From Herminiimonas sp. (lineage in GTDB: Bacteria > Pseudomonadota > Gammaproteobacteria > Burkholderiales > Burkholderiaceae), in assembly GCF_030655415.1 (NCBI RefSeq), contig NZ_JAURVN010000002.1, positions 248,001-312,000 of the forward strand: a stretch of DNA of 64,000 nucleotides, read 5' to 3'. The notes under the pieces were generated by a model. The model was not told where the DNA came from. It worked only from the letters and a program-made list of their open reading frames with translations, and made no database searches. Made by a program: the position numbers and the translations under genes. The number at the start of each line of letters is the position of its first letter. Within the stretch, counting starts at the first letter, position 1. Shown piece by piece: positions 47,967 through 57,641 of this stretch.

Positions 47967-48572
47967 ATGGCCAAGGTTTGTGAATATTATTTTGCACCGC
48001 AATCACCCTGGTCTTATTTCGGCCATGAGCGTCTGCTCGCATTAGCGAAGCAATACGATGTGCAAATCGATATGAAGCCTGTCGATCTGGCGAAAATTTT
48101 TAGTGTCTCTGGCGGCTTGCCTTTGGCCAAACGTCCGCCGCAACGTCAGGCTTATCGTCTGATCGAGTTGAAACGCTGGAGCGAATATCTTGATTTACCG
48201 TTGCATCCACAACCACAGTTTTTTCCGGTATCGGGCGATCCCGCGGCGAAGCTGATCATTGCCACCAAGTTCGCACACGGCACTGATGCGGCGCTTGCAC
48301 TGACTAGCGCAGTGATGCGCGCATTGTGGGCGGAAGAAAAAAACATCATGGATACGGAGACGCTGATCGGATTGGCGAATGCTGCCGGTCATGATGGCGC
48401 AGCATTATTGAAATCATCGGAAACTACTGCCGTACAAAACGAATACGAGCAATTCACTAACGATGCGATGGCTGCCAGCGTATTCGGCGCACCTTGGTAT
48501 GTCGTCGATGGCGTTGCGTTTTGGGGCCAAGACAGATTGGATTTCGTTGAGCGTGCTTTTCAAAGCGCTTAA
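47967..48572 (+). CDS. 2-hydroxychromene-2-carboxylate isomerase family protein
   Basis: This 201-residue protein has a thioredoxin-like fold of the DsbA/kappa-GST type. YFAPQSPWSYFGHERLLAL replaces the CxxC region with a Ser of the SPWSY type, which binds glutathione in this family. ANAAGHDGAALL and FGAPWYVVDGVAFWGQDRLD (split around FGAPW) complete the family signature. Family members isomerise hydroxychromene carboxylate in naphthalene breakdown, but no other such gene is near, so the true substrate is uncertain. Confidence 0.88.
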   Translation: MAKVCEYYFAPQSPWSYFGHERLLALAKQYDVQIDMKPVDLAKIFSVSGGLPLAKRPPQRQAYRLIELKRWSEYLDLPLHPQPQFFPVSGDPAAKLIIATKFAHGTDAALALTSAVMRALWAEEKNIMDTETLIGLANAAGHDGAALLKSSETTAVQNEYEQFTNDAMAASVFGAPWYVVDGVAFWGQDRLDFVERAFQSA

Positions 48573-48732
48573 CAAGAATCGGCAGTCAGCTCTGTTTCGG
48601 AAGTTTTATCAAAAAGTAACTGAGCAAGTTTTGCCGAATAATTTTTAAAGAAGTACTGCAGCACCCAGCTCACGCGACGCATCATCAAGATGCGGTCGCG
48701 CGTCTATTTTCATAACGGATAAAAGGTCCCCC

Positions 48733-49962
48733 ATGTCAGCACCACATTCTTATTTCTGTCCATGCCCGCGCGGTTTGGAAATCGCCCTCGCAGAAGAACT
48801 CAACGAGATCGCAGCAGCGCCCGGCAGCGGCAATACACTCAAGGTACATTTGCAAGTGCCGGGCGGTGTGCATTGCTCTGGGACGCTGCAAGATGCGTAT
48901 CGCATCAACCTGCATTCGCGCATTGCATCACGCGTGTTGATGCGCATGGCGCACGCCAGCTACACGACTGAAAACGATATTTATGATTTGACGCTGGCGC
49001 AACCGTGGGAAGACTGGTTCGCCGTGCATCACACGATCCGTATCGACGTTACCGCGATTAAATCGCCGCTACGTAGTCTTGAATTCACCACACTGAAAAT
49101 CAAGGATGCGATCTGCGACCGCTTCCGCGATATTTATAACGAACGTCCTTCCGTCGATACCAAGATGCCGGATATGCGCGTGGTCGGCTTTCTTGACGCA
49201 CGCACCTTCACGGTCTATCTCGACACATCTGGCGAAGCTTTATTCAAGCGCGGCTGGCGCATGGAAACCGGTGACGCGCCTTTGCGCGAAAATCTGGCTG
49301 CAGGTTTGTTGCGCACATCAGGCTGGAAGCCGGGCATGACTCTGTTCGATCCTATGTGCGGCTCCGGCACTATCCTGGCCGAAGCAGCGCAAATGCTGGC
49401 AGGTATTCCACCAGGTTTGCATCGCGCTTTCGCCTTCGAAAAATTTGCCGGCTTTAGTACTGCAGAATGGTCAGCGATCAAGGGCAGCGTCAAACCAAAT
49501 GTATTGCCAACAGAACCAACTATTTTCGGCAGCGATATTTCCGGCGATATGGTCACGATGACGCGTAATAATTTGAACAAGGCCGGCATTCGCTTCGACG
49601 TCCCGCTGAAGCAGATCGAAGCGCAAGAAGTGAAAGCGCCTAGCGAAGTGCCAGGCATCTTGCTGACAAATCCACCGTATGGCGAACGTATCGGCATCCG
49701 TGGTGACAGCACCGCAGAAGCTGACGACATGGCAAAAGATTTTTTCAGCGCCTTGGGCACAACTTTGAAACAACGCTTCGCCGGCTGGCAGGTGTTTTTG
49801 TTTACCGCTGATCTTGGCTTACCGAAGTTATTGCGTCTAAAAGAAGCGCGTAAAACGCCTTTCTTCAATGGCGCGCTGGAATGCCGTTTGTTCCGCTTCG
49901 ATATGGTGGCCGGCTTCAATCGTCGTGAACAAGCAAAGCCAAAAACAGAATCTGCTGAATAA
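48733..49962 (+). CDS. THUMP-domain RNA methyltransferase (RlmL-type)
   Basis: This 409-residue SAM-dependent methyltransferase has an N-terminal THUMP-like RNA-binding region (FCPCPRGLEIALAEELNEI to about residue 155) and a C-terminal methyltransferase domain with LFDPMCGSGTILAEAA (SAM site) and the catalytic LLTNPPYGERIG (NPPY motif, N2-guanine-type). It resembles the N-terminal half of RlmKL, which modifies 23S rRNA, but lacks the second methyltransferase. The exact RNA target is not deducible. Confidence 0.9.
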   Translation: MSAPHSYFCPCPRGLEIALAEELNEIAAAPGSGNTLKVHLQVPGGVHCSGTLQDAYRINLHSRIASRVLMRMAHASYTTENDIYDLTLAQPWEDWFAVHHTIRIDVTAIKSPLRSLEFTTLKIKDAICDRFRDIYNERPSVDTKMPDMRVVGFLDARTFTVYLDTSGEALFKRGWRMETGDAPLRENLAAGLLRTSGWKPGMTLFDPMCGSGTILAEAAQMLAGIPPGLHRAFAFEKFAGFSTAEWSAIKGSVKPNVLPTEPTIFGSDISGDMVTMTRNNLNKAGIRFDVPLKQIEAQEVKAPSEVPGILLTNPPYGERIGIRGDSTAEADDMAKDFFSALGTTLKQRFAGWQVFLFTADLGLPKLLRLKEARKTPFFNGALECRLFRFDMVAGFNRREQAKPKTESAE

Positions 49963-50000
49963 GCATTTAATACCGCAACTTTCTTCTGCAATCCTGAAGT

Positions 50001-50024
50001 CTCCTGACACACTGCTGTCAGGAG
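50001..50024 (+). terminator. Inverted repeat, probable terminator of the methyltransferase gene
   Basis: CTCCTGACA pairs exactly with TGTCAGGAG around a 6-base loop, 39 bases after the stop. The T run is weak. Confidence 0.5.
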
Positions 50025-50073
50025 CACTCTTGCATGATGCGTGCTGCCATTTGGCATTTCACGCGAGAACATC

Positions 50074-50447
50074 ATGCATACAAAAATAAACTGGTTCGAA
50101 ATCCCATCTACCGACTTCGGTCGCGCCATCCGTTTTTATGAAACGCTATTCGACACGACGCTGCGTCTCGAAAAACCAGATTCTGATTCACTTGAAATGG
50201 CTTTGTTCAGCGACGCCGGCGGTATTCCTTGCGGTTGCGTCACGCATTATGAAAGCCACTCGCCAAGCAGCAACGGCACCTTGGTCTACCTGGATGCCAA
50301 CCCGTCCATCGATGCAGTGCTTTCGCGCGTAGAATCGGCCGGAGGGGAATCCGCCTGCCTAAACTGGAATTGCCCAACGATATCGGCTATATCGCGCATT
50401 TCGTCGACACCGAAGGTAATCTGCTGGCGCTACATTCTCAGCACTAA
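50074..50447 (+). pseudogene. VOC-family (glyoxalase-like) protein with a frameshift
   Basis: The ATG at 50074 opens a VOC domain: INWFEIPSTDFGRAIRFYET, then IPCGCVTHYESHSPSSNG and TLVYLDANPSIDAVLSRVES. At about 50346-50348 one base is missing and the frame drifts into unrelated residues. The frame one base over continues IRLPKLELPNDIGYIAHFVD and TEGNLLALHSQH to TAA at 50445-50447. With the base restored the protein would be 124 residues, the family norm. Either the gene is broken or the window has a sequencing error. A WYL regulator follows, as often seen. Confidence 0.85.
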
Positions 50448-50506
50448 GCATCAATTGCGCATCATCATTCGGCAACGCATCGCTGGACGGAGATGCGCGC
50501 ATTTGT

Positions 50507-50531
50507 CAGAATGAGGCGAGGCTTCATTCTG
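50507..50531. terminator. Short inverted repeat after the VOC gene
   Basis: CAGAATGA and TCATTCTG are exact 8-base arms with a 9-base loop. There is no T run, so it is a weak terminator candidate. Confidence 0.35.
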
Positions 50532-50634
50532 CTTCGTTATGCTTGTTCCTCTTGTTTCTAATTCGTGATTGAGCACAACGTGATCTCTCAACTTGTATCT
50601 CCACACCGTTGTGCTGCACGCGTCAGCAATCAAG

Positions 50635-51342
50635 ATGGCGCTCACTGCAAATATCATGCGCCGCGCTGAACGCTTGTTCCAGATCGCGCAGTATTTGCGC
50701 GGTCGCCGATTGACTACCGCACATCAGCTTTCTGAATGGTTGGCGGTATCCGAGCGCACGATTTATCGCGACATTCGCGACCTCTCCACATCAGGTATGC
50801 CTATCGAAGGCGAAGCCGGCGTCGGCTATCGTGTCAGGGCTGGTTTCGATTTACAGCCCTTGATGTTTTCTACCGACGAGATCGAAGCCATGGTCGCCGG
50901 CATGCGCATGGTGCAAGCCTGGGGCGGGCCGCAACTGGCAGCATCCAGCGCCGCTGCCTTGGCGAAAATCACGCTCGCCCTGCCGCGCGAGAAACGCGAT
51001 TTTGTCGAAGCAACGCCGCTGTTCGCACCCGACTTTCACATCGACCCCGAACATGGCAAACGACTCGAATGCATACGCCAGGCTATCGGCAAACAACACA
51101 AGCTGCTACTTCATTACATAGACGCCAAACAGCAAGCCACGCAACGTGTTATCTGGCCGTTAGCCTTGTATTACTGGGGCAGCGGTTGGTCGATTGCCGC
51201 ATGGTGCGAAACGCGCAACGACTTTCGCTCCTTCCGCCTGGACCGCGTGCAATTGCTGACACAGGGTGAGCGCTATGACAGCGTCGCTGATCGCCGCCTG
51301 GCTGATTTTGTACGCGCGATGAAGCGCGACAACTGTAACTGA
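50635..51342 (+). CDS. YafY-type transcriptional regulator (HTH-11 and WYL)
   Basis: This 235-residue regulator has an N-terminal helix-turn-helix (MRRAERLFQIAQYLRGRRLT, then AHQLSEWLAVSERTIYRDIR) and a WYL ligand-sensing domain. The WYL region is seen in LLLHYIDAKQQATQRVIWPL followed by ALYYWGSGWSIAAWCETRND and FRSFRLDRVQ. The start could be 50635 or 50656. It stands beside a VOC gene, a common pairing in which the regulator is thought to control the VOC gene; here that partner is frameshifted. Confidence 0.88.
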   Translation: MALTANIMRRAERLFQIAQYLRGRRLTTAHQLSEWLAVSERTIYRDIRDLSTSGMPIEGEAGVGYRVRAGFDLQPLMFSTDEIEAMVAGMRMVQAWGGPQLAASSAAALAKITLALPREKRDFVEATPLFAPDFHIDPEHGKRLECIRQAIGKQHKLLLHYIDAKQQATQRVIWPLALYYWGSGWSIAAWCETRNDFRSFRLDRVQLLTQGERYDSVADRRLADFVRAMKRDNCN

Positions 51343-51469
51343 GTGCCTGCTCATTCAAATCCACACGCCGAAACCGTCGCAAAAAAAGTAGTCAGCGTAT
51401 CCATCAAGATCCTTCCGTAAGTACCATTTTTCCTGCGTTTTAGCCCAATTCAGAAAAAGCTTGACGCAC

Positions 51470-51487
51470 GTAGAACGATCGTTCTAC
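51470..51487. promoter_or_regulatory. Perfect 18-bp palindrome, probable TetR operator
   Basis: GTAGAACGATCGTTCTAC is a perfect palindrome. TTGACG (51461-51466) lies immediately upstream, and the palindrome covers the spacer and -10 region of that promoter, just before the TetR gene. This is the usual layout for autorepression. Confidence 0.75.
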
Positions 51488-51488
51488 C

Positions 51489-52061
51489 ATGTTTTCCATG
51501 GAAGATATTTCAAGCACCGAAACCATGGGCAAACTGTTGGCAGCAACAGAACGCCTGATTTATGCCGGCGGCATTTGCGCGACTGGCATGGATGCGATCG
51601 TCAAATCGTCAGGCGTCGCCAGAAAAACCATCTATCGCTATTTCCGCACCAAGGATGACTTGGTGGCCGAGGCCTTGAGCAAACGCGATGAGCGCTGGAT
51701 GCGCTGGTTTATCACTACCAGCAACAAGGGCGAGACACCGGCCGGAAAATTGCTGGCGACGTTTGATGCACTGGAAGAATGGTTTTTCACGCCCGACTTT
51801 CGCGGCTGCGCATTCATTAATGCAGCAGGAGAAATCGGCGACGCGAGCACGCCGATTCGTGCGGTGGCAAAAAAACACAAGGTCAAGTTGCGCAATTTTT
51901 TGCGCGAGCTGGCAGAGGAATATGGCGCAGATGATCCGGAGGAACTGGCAACGGAATTCCTCATTCTGATCGACGGCGCGATTACGGTTGCTTTGGTAAT
52001 GGGTAACAAGGAAGCTGCACGCGATGCGAAAAAACTCGCGCGTAAATTGCTGCGATCTTGA
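51489..52061 (+). CDS. TetR-family transcriptional regulator
   Basis: This 190-residue repressor has a helix-turn-helix (GICATGMDAIVKSSGVARKT, then IYRYFRTKDDLVAEAL), typical of TetR, and a C-terminal ligand domain with RGCAFINAAGEIGD, a block seen in a subgroup near DUF1348 and NTF2-like genes. A palindrome just upstream overlaps its promoter. Internal ATGs at 51498 and 51525 are alternative starts because the promoter places transcription start at about 51495. It is followed by a DUF1348 gene, which it likely controls. Confidence 0.9.
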   Translation: MFSMEDISSTETMGKLLAATERLIYAGGICATGMDAIVKSSGVARKTIYRYFRTKDDLVAEALSKRDERWMRWFITTSNKGETPAGKLLATFDALEEWFFTPDFRGCAFINAAGEIGDASTPIRAVAKKHKVKLRNFLRELAEEYGADDPEELATEFLILIDGAITVALVMGNKEAARDAKKLARKLLRS

Positions 52062-52124
52062 ACAGATTTTTACTCGTCACCGAAGTTGATGCAATGCAGT
52101 CCCACTCATTCTATGGAGATCCAG

Positions 52125-52604
52125 ATGTCAGTTAATCCTAATGTCCGTCCACCGCTGCCACCATTCACCCGCGAAACCGCGCTACAAAAAATTCGCGGCG
52201 CAGAAGATGGCTGGAACAGCCGCGATCCAGAACGCGTCTCGCTGGTTTACAGCCTCGATACCAAATGGCGTAATCGTGCAGAGTTCGTTACCAACCGCGC
52301 AGAAGCGAGGGCATTTCTGGAACGCAAATGGGCGAAGGAACTCGACTATCGTTTGATCAAGGAACTATGGGCTTTTACCGATAATCGTATCGCCGTACGT
52401 TACGCATACGAATGGCATGACGATTCCGGTAACTGGTTCCGCTCCTACGGTAACGAAAACTGGGAATTCAACGCCGACGGTTTGATGACCAATCGCTACG
52501 CATGCATCAACGATATGCCGATCAAGGAATCGGACCGCAAATTTCATTGGCCCTTGGGTCGTCGTCCGGATGATCATCCAGGCTTGTCGGATCTTGGTTT
52601 GTAA
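52125..52604 (+). CDS. DUF1348 / NTF2-like protein
   Basis: This 159-residue protein has the SnoaL/NTF2-like alpha-beta barrel pattern of DUF1348: [20 protein letters not shown], then [40 protein letters not shown] and [20 protein letters not shown]. Function unknown; small-molecule binding or isomerase activity is only inferred from the fold. The ATG at 52125 is preferred because GGAG stands 6 bases upstream. It lies 63 bases after the TetR gene, same direction. Confidence 0.9.
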   Translation: MSVNPNVRPPLPPFTRETALQKIRGAEDGWNSRDPERVSLVYSLDTKWRNRAEFVTNRAEARAFLERKWAKELDYRLIKELWAFTDNRIAVRYAYEWHDDSGNWFRSYGNENWEFNADGLMTNRYACINDMPIKESDRKFHWPLGRRPDDHPGLSDLGL

Positions 52605-52670
52605 AACTGGCTTTAATAACTTCAGTCTACAAACTGATATTTCAAATACCTGTCCAACGTTTTCATTCTA

Positions 52671-52705
52671 AAGTCAGATCACGCGTAAATCGTGTGATCT
52701 GACTT
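52671..52705. terminator. Long hairpin after the DUF1348 gene
   Basis: AAGTCAGATCACGCG pairs with CGTGTGATCTGACTT (one mismatch). A T run is lacking on both strands, so termination strength is unclear. Confidence 0.5.
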
Positions 52706-52900
52706 CAATCGTCGGACAGCGTCGCAGTAATCCCTACCCCGATTCTTACCGCAGCAAAACTTCAATCGCAGAAAGGCGCATACTTTGCCCTCTGCTCTAC
52801 CGCTGGCAGTCCGATCACACGGTCGTACGACGCCGGTATGAAATTTATAATATCCGTTGTTAATACCTGTTGTTAACACCCGAAAAAAGAAAGCTGTCTG

Positions 52901-54172
52901 ATGTCTGTTGAAAAAACACGCCCATCGTCCGTCGCAAGTAAAACGGTCGTGATCAGCAATACTGCGCTGGCCATCATGTTGGCCGCGCTGTCGATGCTCG
53001 GGCCGTTTTCGATCGACACGTATCTGCCGGCATTCCCGAATATTCAAGCTTCATTGGGAGCCAGCGCGATCGAGGTACAGCAAACGCTGACCGCCTATAT
53101 GTTTTCATTTGCAGTGATGATTTTGTGGCACGGCGCATTATCGGATGCCTTCGGGCGGCGCAATATCATACTGGTTGCCTTGGCGGTTTTTGCAGTCGCC
53201 ACCTTGGGTTGTGCCTCCGCTCATAGCATCGAATATCTTTGGGCTTTCCGCATGTTGCAAGGTCTGGCGGCAGGTGCCGGTGTCGTCATCGGTCGCGCGA
53301 TTATTCGTGATCTGTATGCGGGATCTGCGGCAGAAAAATTACTCTCGCTGGTGACAATGATTTTTTCGATTGCACCGGCGATTGCGCCGATACTTGGCGG
53401 CTGGGTCGTCAAGCATCTGGACTGGCGCGCGATCTTCCTTGGCTTGTTTATTTATGCGGTGCTGCTCTTGATCTATTGCTATAAGCGCTTGCCGGAATCA
53501 TTGCCGCCAGAAAAACGTCAACCCTTCAATCCTGAATTTTTATATCAAAGTTATAAACGCGTATTCCGTTCACCACTCTTTCATTTGAAGTCGGGTGCGA
53601 TTGCGTTTAATTTCGCCGGCATGTTTTTGTATGTCGCTGCCGCACCGGTCTTTCTAGTGGAACACTTGGGTCTAGGCCCCGATCAATTCGGCTGGCAGTT
53701 TGTACCGACGGTGGGCGGCATTTTTTGTGGCGCACTCGCAGCCAATCGACTCGCCGGCAATATCCCGCTAGCGCGACAAGTGTTAATCGGATTTAGCTTG
53801 CTGATTGGTGCAGCGACATTCAACCTGCTGTATCACGCACTGTTCCCGCCTATGCTGCCGTGGTCGGTTGCGCCATTGTTCTTCTACACTTTTGGTATGT
53901 CGATGGTGGCACCGGGCGTTACTTTGTTAGTGCTGGATTTATTCCCAAATATTCGTGGCATCGTCGCGTCCTGCCAATCATTTACTCTGACCATGTTGGG
54001 CGCACTTGTCGCCGGCGTGATTGCGCCTTTGTTATCGCATTCGCCGGTTGCACTGGCGATGGGCCAACTGAGCTTTACGCTGATAGCCATAAGCTTGTGG
54101 CTGGGTGGACGTCGCTATCGTCGACTGCTGGATATGCGTAAAGAGCCGAATGCGTGGGAAACGGTGGAATAG
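52901..54172 (+). CDS. Bcr/CflA-family multidrug efflux transporter
   Basis: This 423-residue MFS exporter has 12 predicted helices, starting near residue 25 (MLAALSMLGPFSIDTYLPAF), which is the family-typical opening. The MFS loop 2-3 signature is HGALSDAFGRRNIILVALAV. SIAPAIAPILGGWV and LRMLQGLAAGAGVVIGRAI-like (FRMLQGLAAGAGVVIGRAI) are characteristic. It probably exports drugs or small amphipathic compounds by proton antiport. The substrate is not known. It is alone, with a hairpin 200 bases upstream. Confidence 0.92.
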   Translation: MSVEKTRPSSVASKTVVISNTALAIMLAALSMLGPFSIDTYLPAFPNIQASLGASAIEVQQTLTAYMFSFAVMILWHGALSDAFGRRNIILVALAVFAVATLGCASAHSIEYLWAFRMLQGLAAGAGVVIGRAIIRDLYAGSAAEKLLSLVTMIFSIAPAIAPILGGWVVKHLDWRAIFLGLFIYAVLLLIYCYKRLPESLPPEKRQPFNPEFLYQSYKRVFRSPLFHLKSGAIAFNFAGMFLYVAAAPVFLVEHLGLGPDQFGWQFVPTVGGIFCGALAANRLAGNIPLARQVLIGFSLLIGAATFNLLYHALFPPMLPWSVAPLFFYTFGMSMVAPGVTLLVLDLFPNIRGIVASCQSFTLTMLGALVAGVIAPLLSHSPVALAMGQLSFTLIAISLWLGGRRYRRLLDMRKEPNAWETVE

Positions 54173-54324
54173 AGATTTAATTATTGCAAATTAAGCATCA
54201 AAACCTGCATTACCAAGACCTGTGCAGGCTCGCTTTTAACGCTAAACAATTCAGTTTATTCCTTCCATAAATCGGTACATACTAGGCGATATCAAAACAA
54301 AAATAGCAACATCAGGGGAATAGC

Positions 54325-55269
54325 ATGGTTCACGATTTTGCTTCAGCAACCCACGCCACCATTCATTTTTTGCGTCAAAGATTCGATCTCGATTTATGGA
54401 TGGCCACACGAACAGAAGGCAACGACTGGATCGTACTGGCAGTAGAAGAATCCGGCTACAACGTCAAAGCGGGAACAGTTTTTAACTGGTCCGATTCATT
54501 CTGTTCACGCATGGTGGAAGGTTTGGGCCCGCGCATCGCACCGCAATCCGATCTGATTGATGTTTATAGAACTGCGCCGATTGCATCTGCAGTCAAGATA
54601 GGCGCTTACGTCGGTGTGCCTATTACCAAAGAAGATGGGTCTCTGTTCGGTACGCTATGTGCAATCGATCCTAATCCGCAATCGGAACAAATCCGGGACG
54701 AGCAAGGATTGATCGAATTGATGGCCGATTTGTTAAGCAGTATTCTTCACAAGGAACTGGCCGCTGCCGACGCGACGCGACGCGCCGAGCGTGCCGAAGC
54801 AGAGGCGGCACGCGATGTTCTTACCTCGCTTTATAACCGCCGGGGCTGGGAGCAGTTACTGGAACGAGAAGAAGATCGCTGCCGACGTTATGGCAATCCG
54901 GCTTGCGTGATTTCCATCGATCTGGATGCGTTGAAATTCGTCAACGACAGTCAAGGCCACGCAGCAGGTGATCAGCTGATTATCAAAGCTGCAAATGCAA
55001 TACAGGAAGTGGTGCGACTGAATGATATCGCTGCCAGAGTTGGCGGCGATGAATTTCTTGTATTGTGTATTGAGTGCACGCTGGATAACGCGCGTGTCTT
55101 GCGGGATCGTCTGCATCAGAGCTTTAATAATGCGGGAGTGTCAGCATCGATAGGTCTTGCCCAACGTCATCCGGAAAAAGGTTTGAGCGTGGCCTGTGAA
55201 GAAGCTGACGTGAGAATGTACGAAGAGAAGCGCGGCAAGAAACAGCTACTTGCTGACAGCAATCATTGA
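54325..55269 (+). CDS. GAF-domain diguanylate cyclase
   Basis: This 314-residue protein makes cyclic di-GMP. The N-terminal GAF domain (about 5-145) includes IAPQSDLIDVYRTAPIASAV and AYVGVPITKEDGSLFGTLCA. The C-terminal GGDEF domain has the intact GGDEF motif (ARVGGDEFLVL), with an inhibitory-site RLND five residues before it. AGG/AGGGGAA stands before the ATG. It converges on another cyclase at 55280-57406, and the two stops are 10 bases apart. No EAL domain is present. Confidence 0.92.
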   Translation: MVHDFASATHATIHFLRQRFDLDLWMATRTEGNDWIVLAVEESGYNVKAGTVFNWSDSFCSRMVEGLGPRIAPQSDLIDVYRTAPIASAVKIGAYVGVPITKEDGSLFGTLCAIDPNPQSEQIRDEQGLIELMADLLSSILHKELAAADATRRAERAEAEAARDVLTSLYNRRGWEQLLEREEDRCRRYGNPACVISIDLDALKFVNDSQGHAAGDQLIIKAANAIQEVVRLNDIAARVGGDEFLVLCIECTLDNARVLRDRLHQSFNNAGVSASIGLAQRHPEKGLSVACEEADVRMYEEKRGKKQLLADSNH

Positions 55270-55279
55270 CAGATAAAAA

Positions 55280-57406
55280 TCAAACAACGACTGCGCGGTT
55301 CTTCCCCATTTTTTTAGCAGCGTACATCGCGCCATCTGCCAGCGTAATCAGTTGATCCGGATTGGTAACATCATCCGGTCTATACATGACGATGCCTATG
55401 CTGCCCGATAAGGTAAGTGTCGCGGCGGTCAGTGCAAACGGTTGTTGAATCGCCTGCAGGATTTTCTCGGCAACCTCCAGCGCATCTGCATTGCCATTTA
55501 TCATTTCCAGCACGACTACAAATTCATCTCCCGCCAGGCGCGCTACCGTATCGGTCGCGCGCACCACACCGACAATACGTTGCGCAAGCGTGCGTAACAA
55601 CTCGTCGCCTGCTTCGTGTCCGTAACCATCGTTGACACCTTTGAAGCCATCGAGATCGAGGAAGAACACTGCCATCGGCTTGCCTATACGCTTGGTACGC
55701 GCCATCGATTCCGGCAGCTTTTGCATCAAGGCACGTCGATTCGGCAAGTCAGTCAGCGCATCCCGCAAAGCCATTGCTTTCAATGAGGCCTGTTGCAGCT
55801 GTCTTTCTGTAATGTCGTGCAAGAAGGCGATGAAGCGATAGCCCTGTTGCAAGGGCACCGCGGCCAAAGCCAACTCCACTGGAAATTCAACACCATCACG
55901 GCGCACTGCGGTGACTTCCACCCGGCGATTAATGACCTTGCTTTTTTCCGCATTCGGGAAGCCATACATTCCGCGCTGAAAGCCATCCAGCAAGTTAGAT
56001 GGAATCATCGTGCCCAGGGCCTTCTGACCTAGCGCTTCATTACGAGTCCAGCCTAGCAAACGTTCTGCCTGATCATTCCAATCCACGATAACGCCATCCT
56101 GATCCATCGCGATGAACGCATCATTTGCATTCTGCAAAGTCGCACGCAACTCTGCTTCGCTGTCTTGCAGACGTTGTTGAATCATGATTTGCTGCGCGAG
56201 TGAATCTTCCAGCGCCTTGGCTTTTTGTTCGATCTCGCTGGTGCGCTCTAGCACCAAATGCTCCAGATTTTCGTTCAAGCTGCGCAAGTGAATTACATGC
56301 TGTCTTTCTCGCGCGACCATATCGGCCAGCGTCATCGAAAGCAGATGCACTTCATGATAACCATCAAGAATAGGAATCGTATCTATCATGCCGTCTTCGT
56401 TTTGCAGCATGATGGCCGCACTCAAATCATCCAGCGGTTTGGCCAAGCGACGCGTCAAACCGACAGCAACAATCGCCAGCAGCAAACCGATGCCGCCACC
56501 AACCATCAAAATCTGTTGCTGCAAATCATGGAAGGTGGCGAGCGCGATTTCTTCCGGCTGACGTATCAGCACTGACCATTTGAGTGAAGAGTCGGTAGAG
56601 TTCACACCGGTTTGTGAATAGCCTGTTAGATAGCGTCTGCCATCCGGCCATTTTTCGGAAACCGCACCGACTTTACCCGACCGCGCCAAACCAAGACTGG
56701 ACGTATTGATTTTTGTTTCTTGCAGATAATCCGGCCCCAGTATGATCATGCCGTCGTCGCGCACCACTAGCACTTCTACCTGGTACTGTCTGTCAGCAGG
56801 AATCAGCAAGGCATCGGCGACTCCGCGTGCCCACTCCCAACTAAGATGCACACCGAGGACACCGCGATACTCTCCATTGCTGCGCTTGACGGGCAATGAC
56901 ACATCGACAAAGCGCCAGTTGCCTTCTATCTCAGGCAGCTTCTTCTCGAGCAAAAGTGCAGGATGGTAATCGCCGGTGAACAACTGTTGTTGTCCATTCT
57001 TGAACCATGGACGTTCGCTGACATTGACGCCTTGCAGCAAGCCGCCGGTAGCCGCATAGACGACGCCCGAAGGATCAGTCAATCCTATCCACGCGTAATT
57101 GGTAAATTTATTTTGCAGATTGTCGAAAATTTGACGAATCTCGTCGGGATTGTTCGCATCGCGTACCGTATTCAGATCTGCCACGACACGGGTCTGGTCA
57201 ATTACGCGAGTAATGCCGCGATCAAGAGAATCGCGCATCTGCCAGGACAATTGTTGCAGACGTTCGTACGCTTGCTGCTTGGCGTAACCCGTTGCGAAAT
57301 GGTCGACCAAAATCAACAAGGACAGCATCGTAACAACGACGGTTGCGCACACACCTATTGTCACCAGTGTGGCTAGTCGCAATCTATCTGCTTTTTTCAA
57401 TCGCAT
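55280..57406 (-). CDS. Membrane sensor diguanylate cyclase (Cache-PAS-GGDEF)
   Basis: This 708-residue protein has a membrane helix at about 11-33 (LATLVTIGVCATVVVTMLSL), a large periplasmic Cache-type sensor domain (about 35-300), a second helix near 305-323, a HAMP-like and coiled linker (about 325-430), a PAS domain (about 435-555) and a GGDEF domain. The active motif reads AGDEF instead of GGDEF, a substitution often seen in active enzymes, with RATD in the inhibitory-site position. ALTDLPNRRALMQKL begins the GGDEF domain. It is convergent with another cyclase. Confidence 0.92.
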   Translation of the reverse strand: MRLKKADRLRLATLVTIGVCATVVVTMLSLLILVDHFATGYAKQQAYERLQQLSWQMRDSLDRGITRVIDQTRVVADLNTVRDANNPDEIRQIFDNLQNKFTNYAWIGLTDPSGVVYAATGGLLQGVNVSERPWFKNGQQQLFTGDYHPALLLEKKLPEIEGNWRFVDVSLPVKRSNGEYRGVLGVHLSWEWARGVADALLIPADRQYQVEVLVVRDDGMIILGPDYLQETKINTSSLGLARSGKVGAVSEKWPDGRRYLTGYSQTGVNSTDSSLKWSVLIRQPEEIALATFHDLQQQILMVGGGIGLLLAIVAVGLTRRLAKPLDDLSAAIMLQNEDGMIDTIPILDGYHEVHLLSMTLADMVARERQHVIHLRSLNENLEHLVLERTSEIEQKAKALEDSLAQQIMIQQRLQDSEAELRATLQNANDAFIAMDQDGVIVDWNDQAERLLGWTRNEALGQKALGTMIPSNLLDGFQRGMYGFPNAEKSKVINRRVEVTAVRRDGVEFPVELALAAVPLQQGYRFIAFLHDITERQLQQASLKAMALRDALTDLPNRRALMQKLPESMARTKRIGKPMAVFFLDLDGFKGVNDGYGHEAGDELLRTLAQRIVGVVRATDTVARLAGDEFVVVLEMINGNADALEVAEKILQAIQQPFALTAATLTLSGSIGIVMYRPDDVTNPDQLITLADGAMYAAKKMGKNRAVVV

Positions 57407-57641
57407 CAGCGTATCCGGTGACTACTACTTTGACGGCAGCCCTGTAGATACAAGACATTCTAGTACGGGAATAATTTAGCGCTATGTAACATTTAGGCGC
57501 TCATATTCGCCCAAACCGCGACTCTACACAAGCTGACTATGCAGCAAACTTTTCCCGATTCGTGAGGTCTGTTGTGATGTGAATACGCCGAATCGCGTGG
57601 ATACACATGCTGCAACACCCATCCAACAGGAAAAGGACGCC

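Noticed and set aside
52679..53047. Minus-strand open frame overlapping the MFS transporter start; a GGDEF-tail-like KNRGRD segment near 52730
   Set aside because: The resemblance covers only a handful of residues, and the frame overlaps the long hairpin and the real transporter gene.
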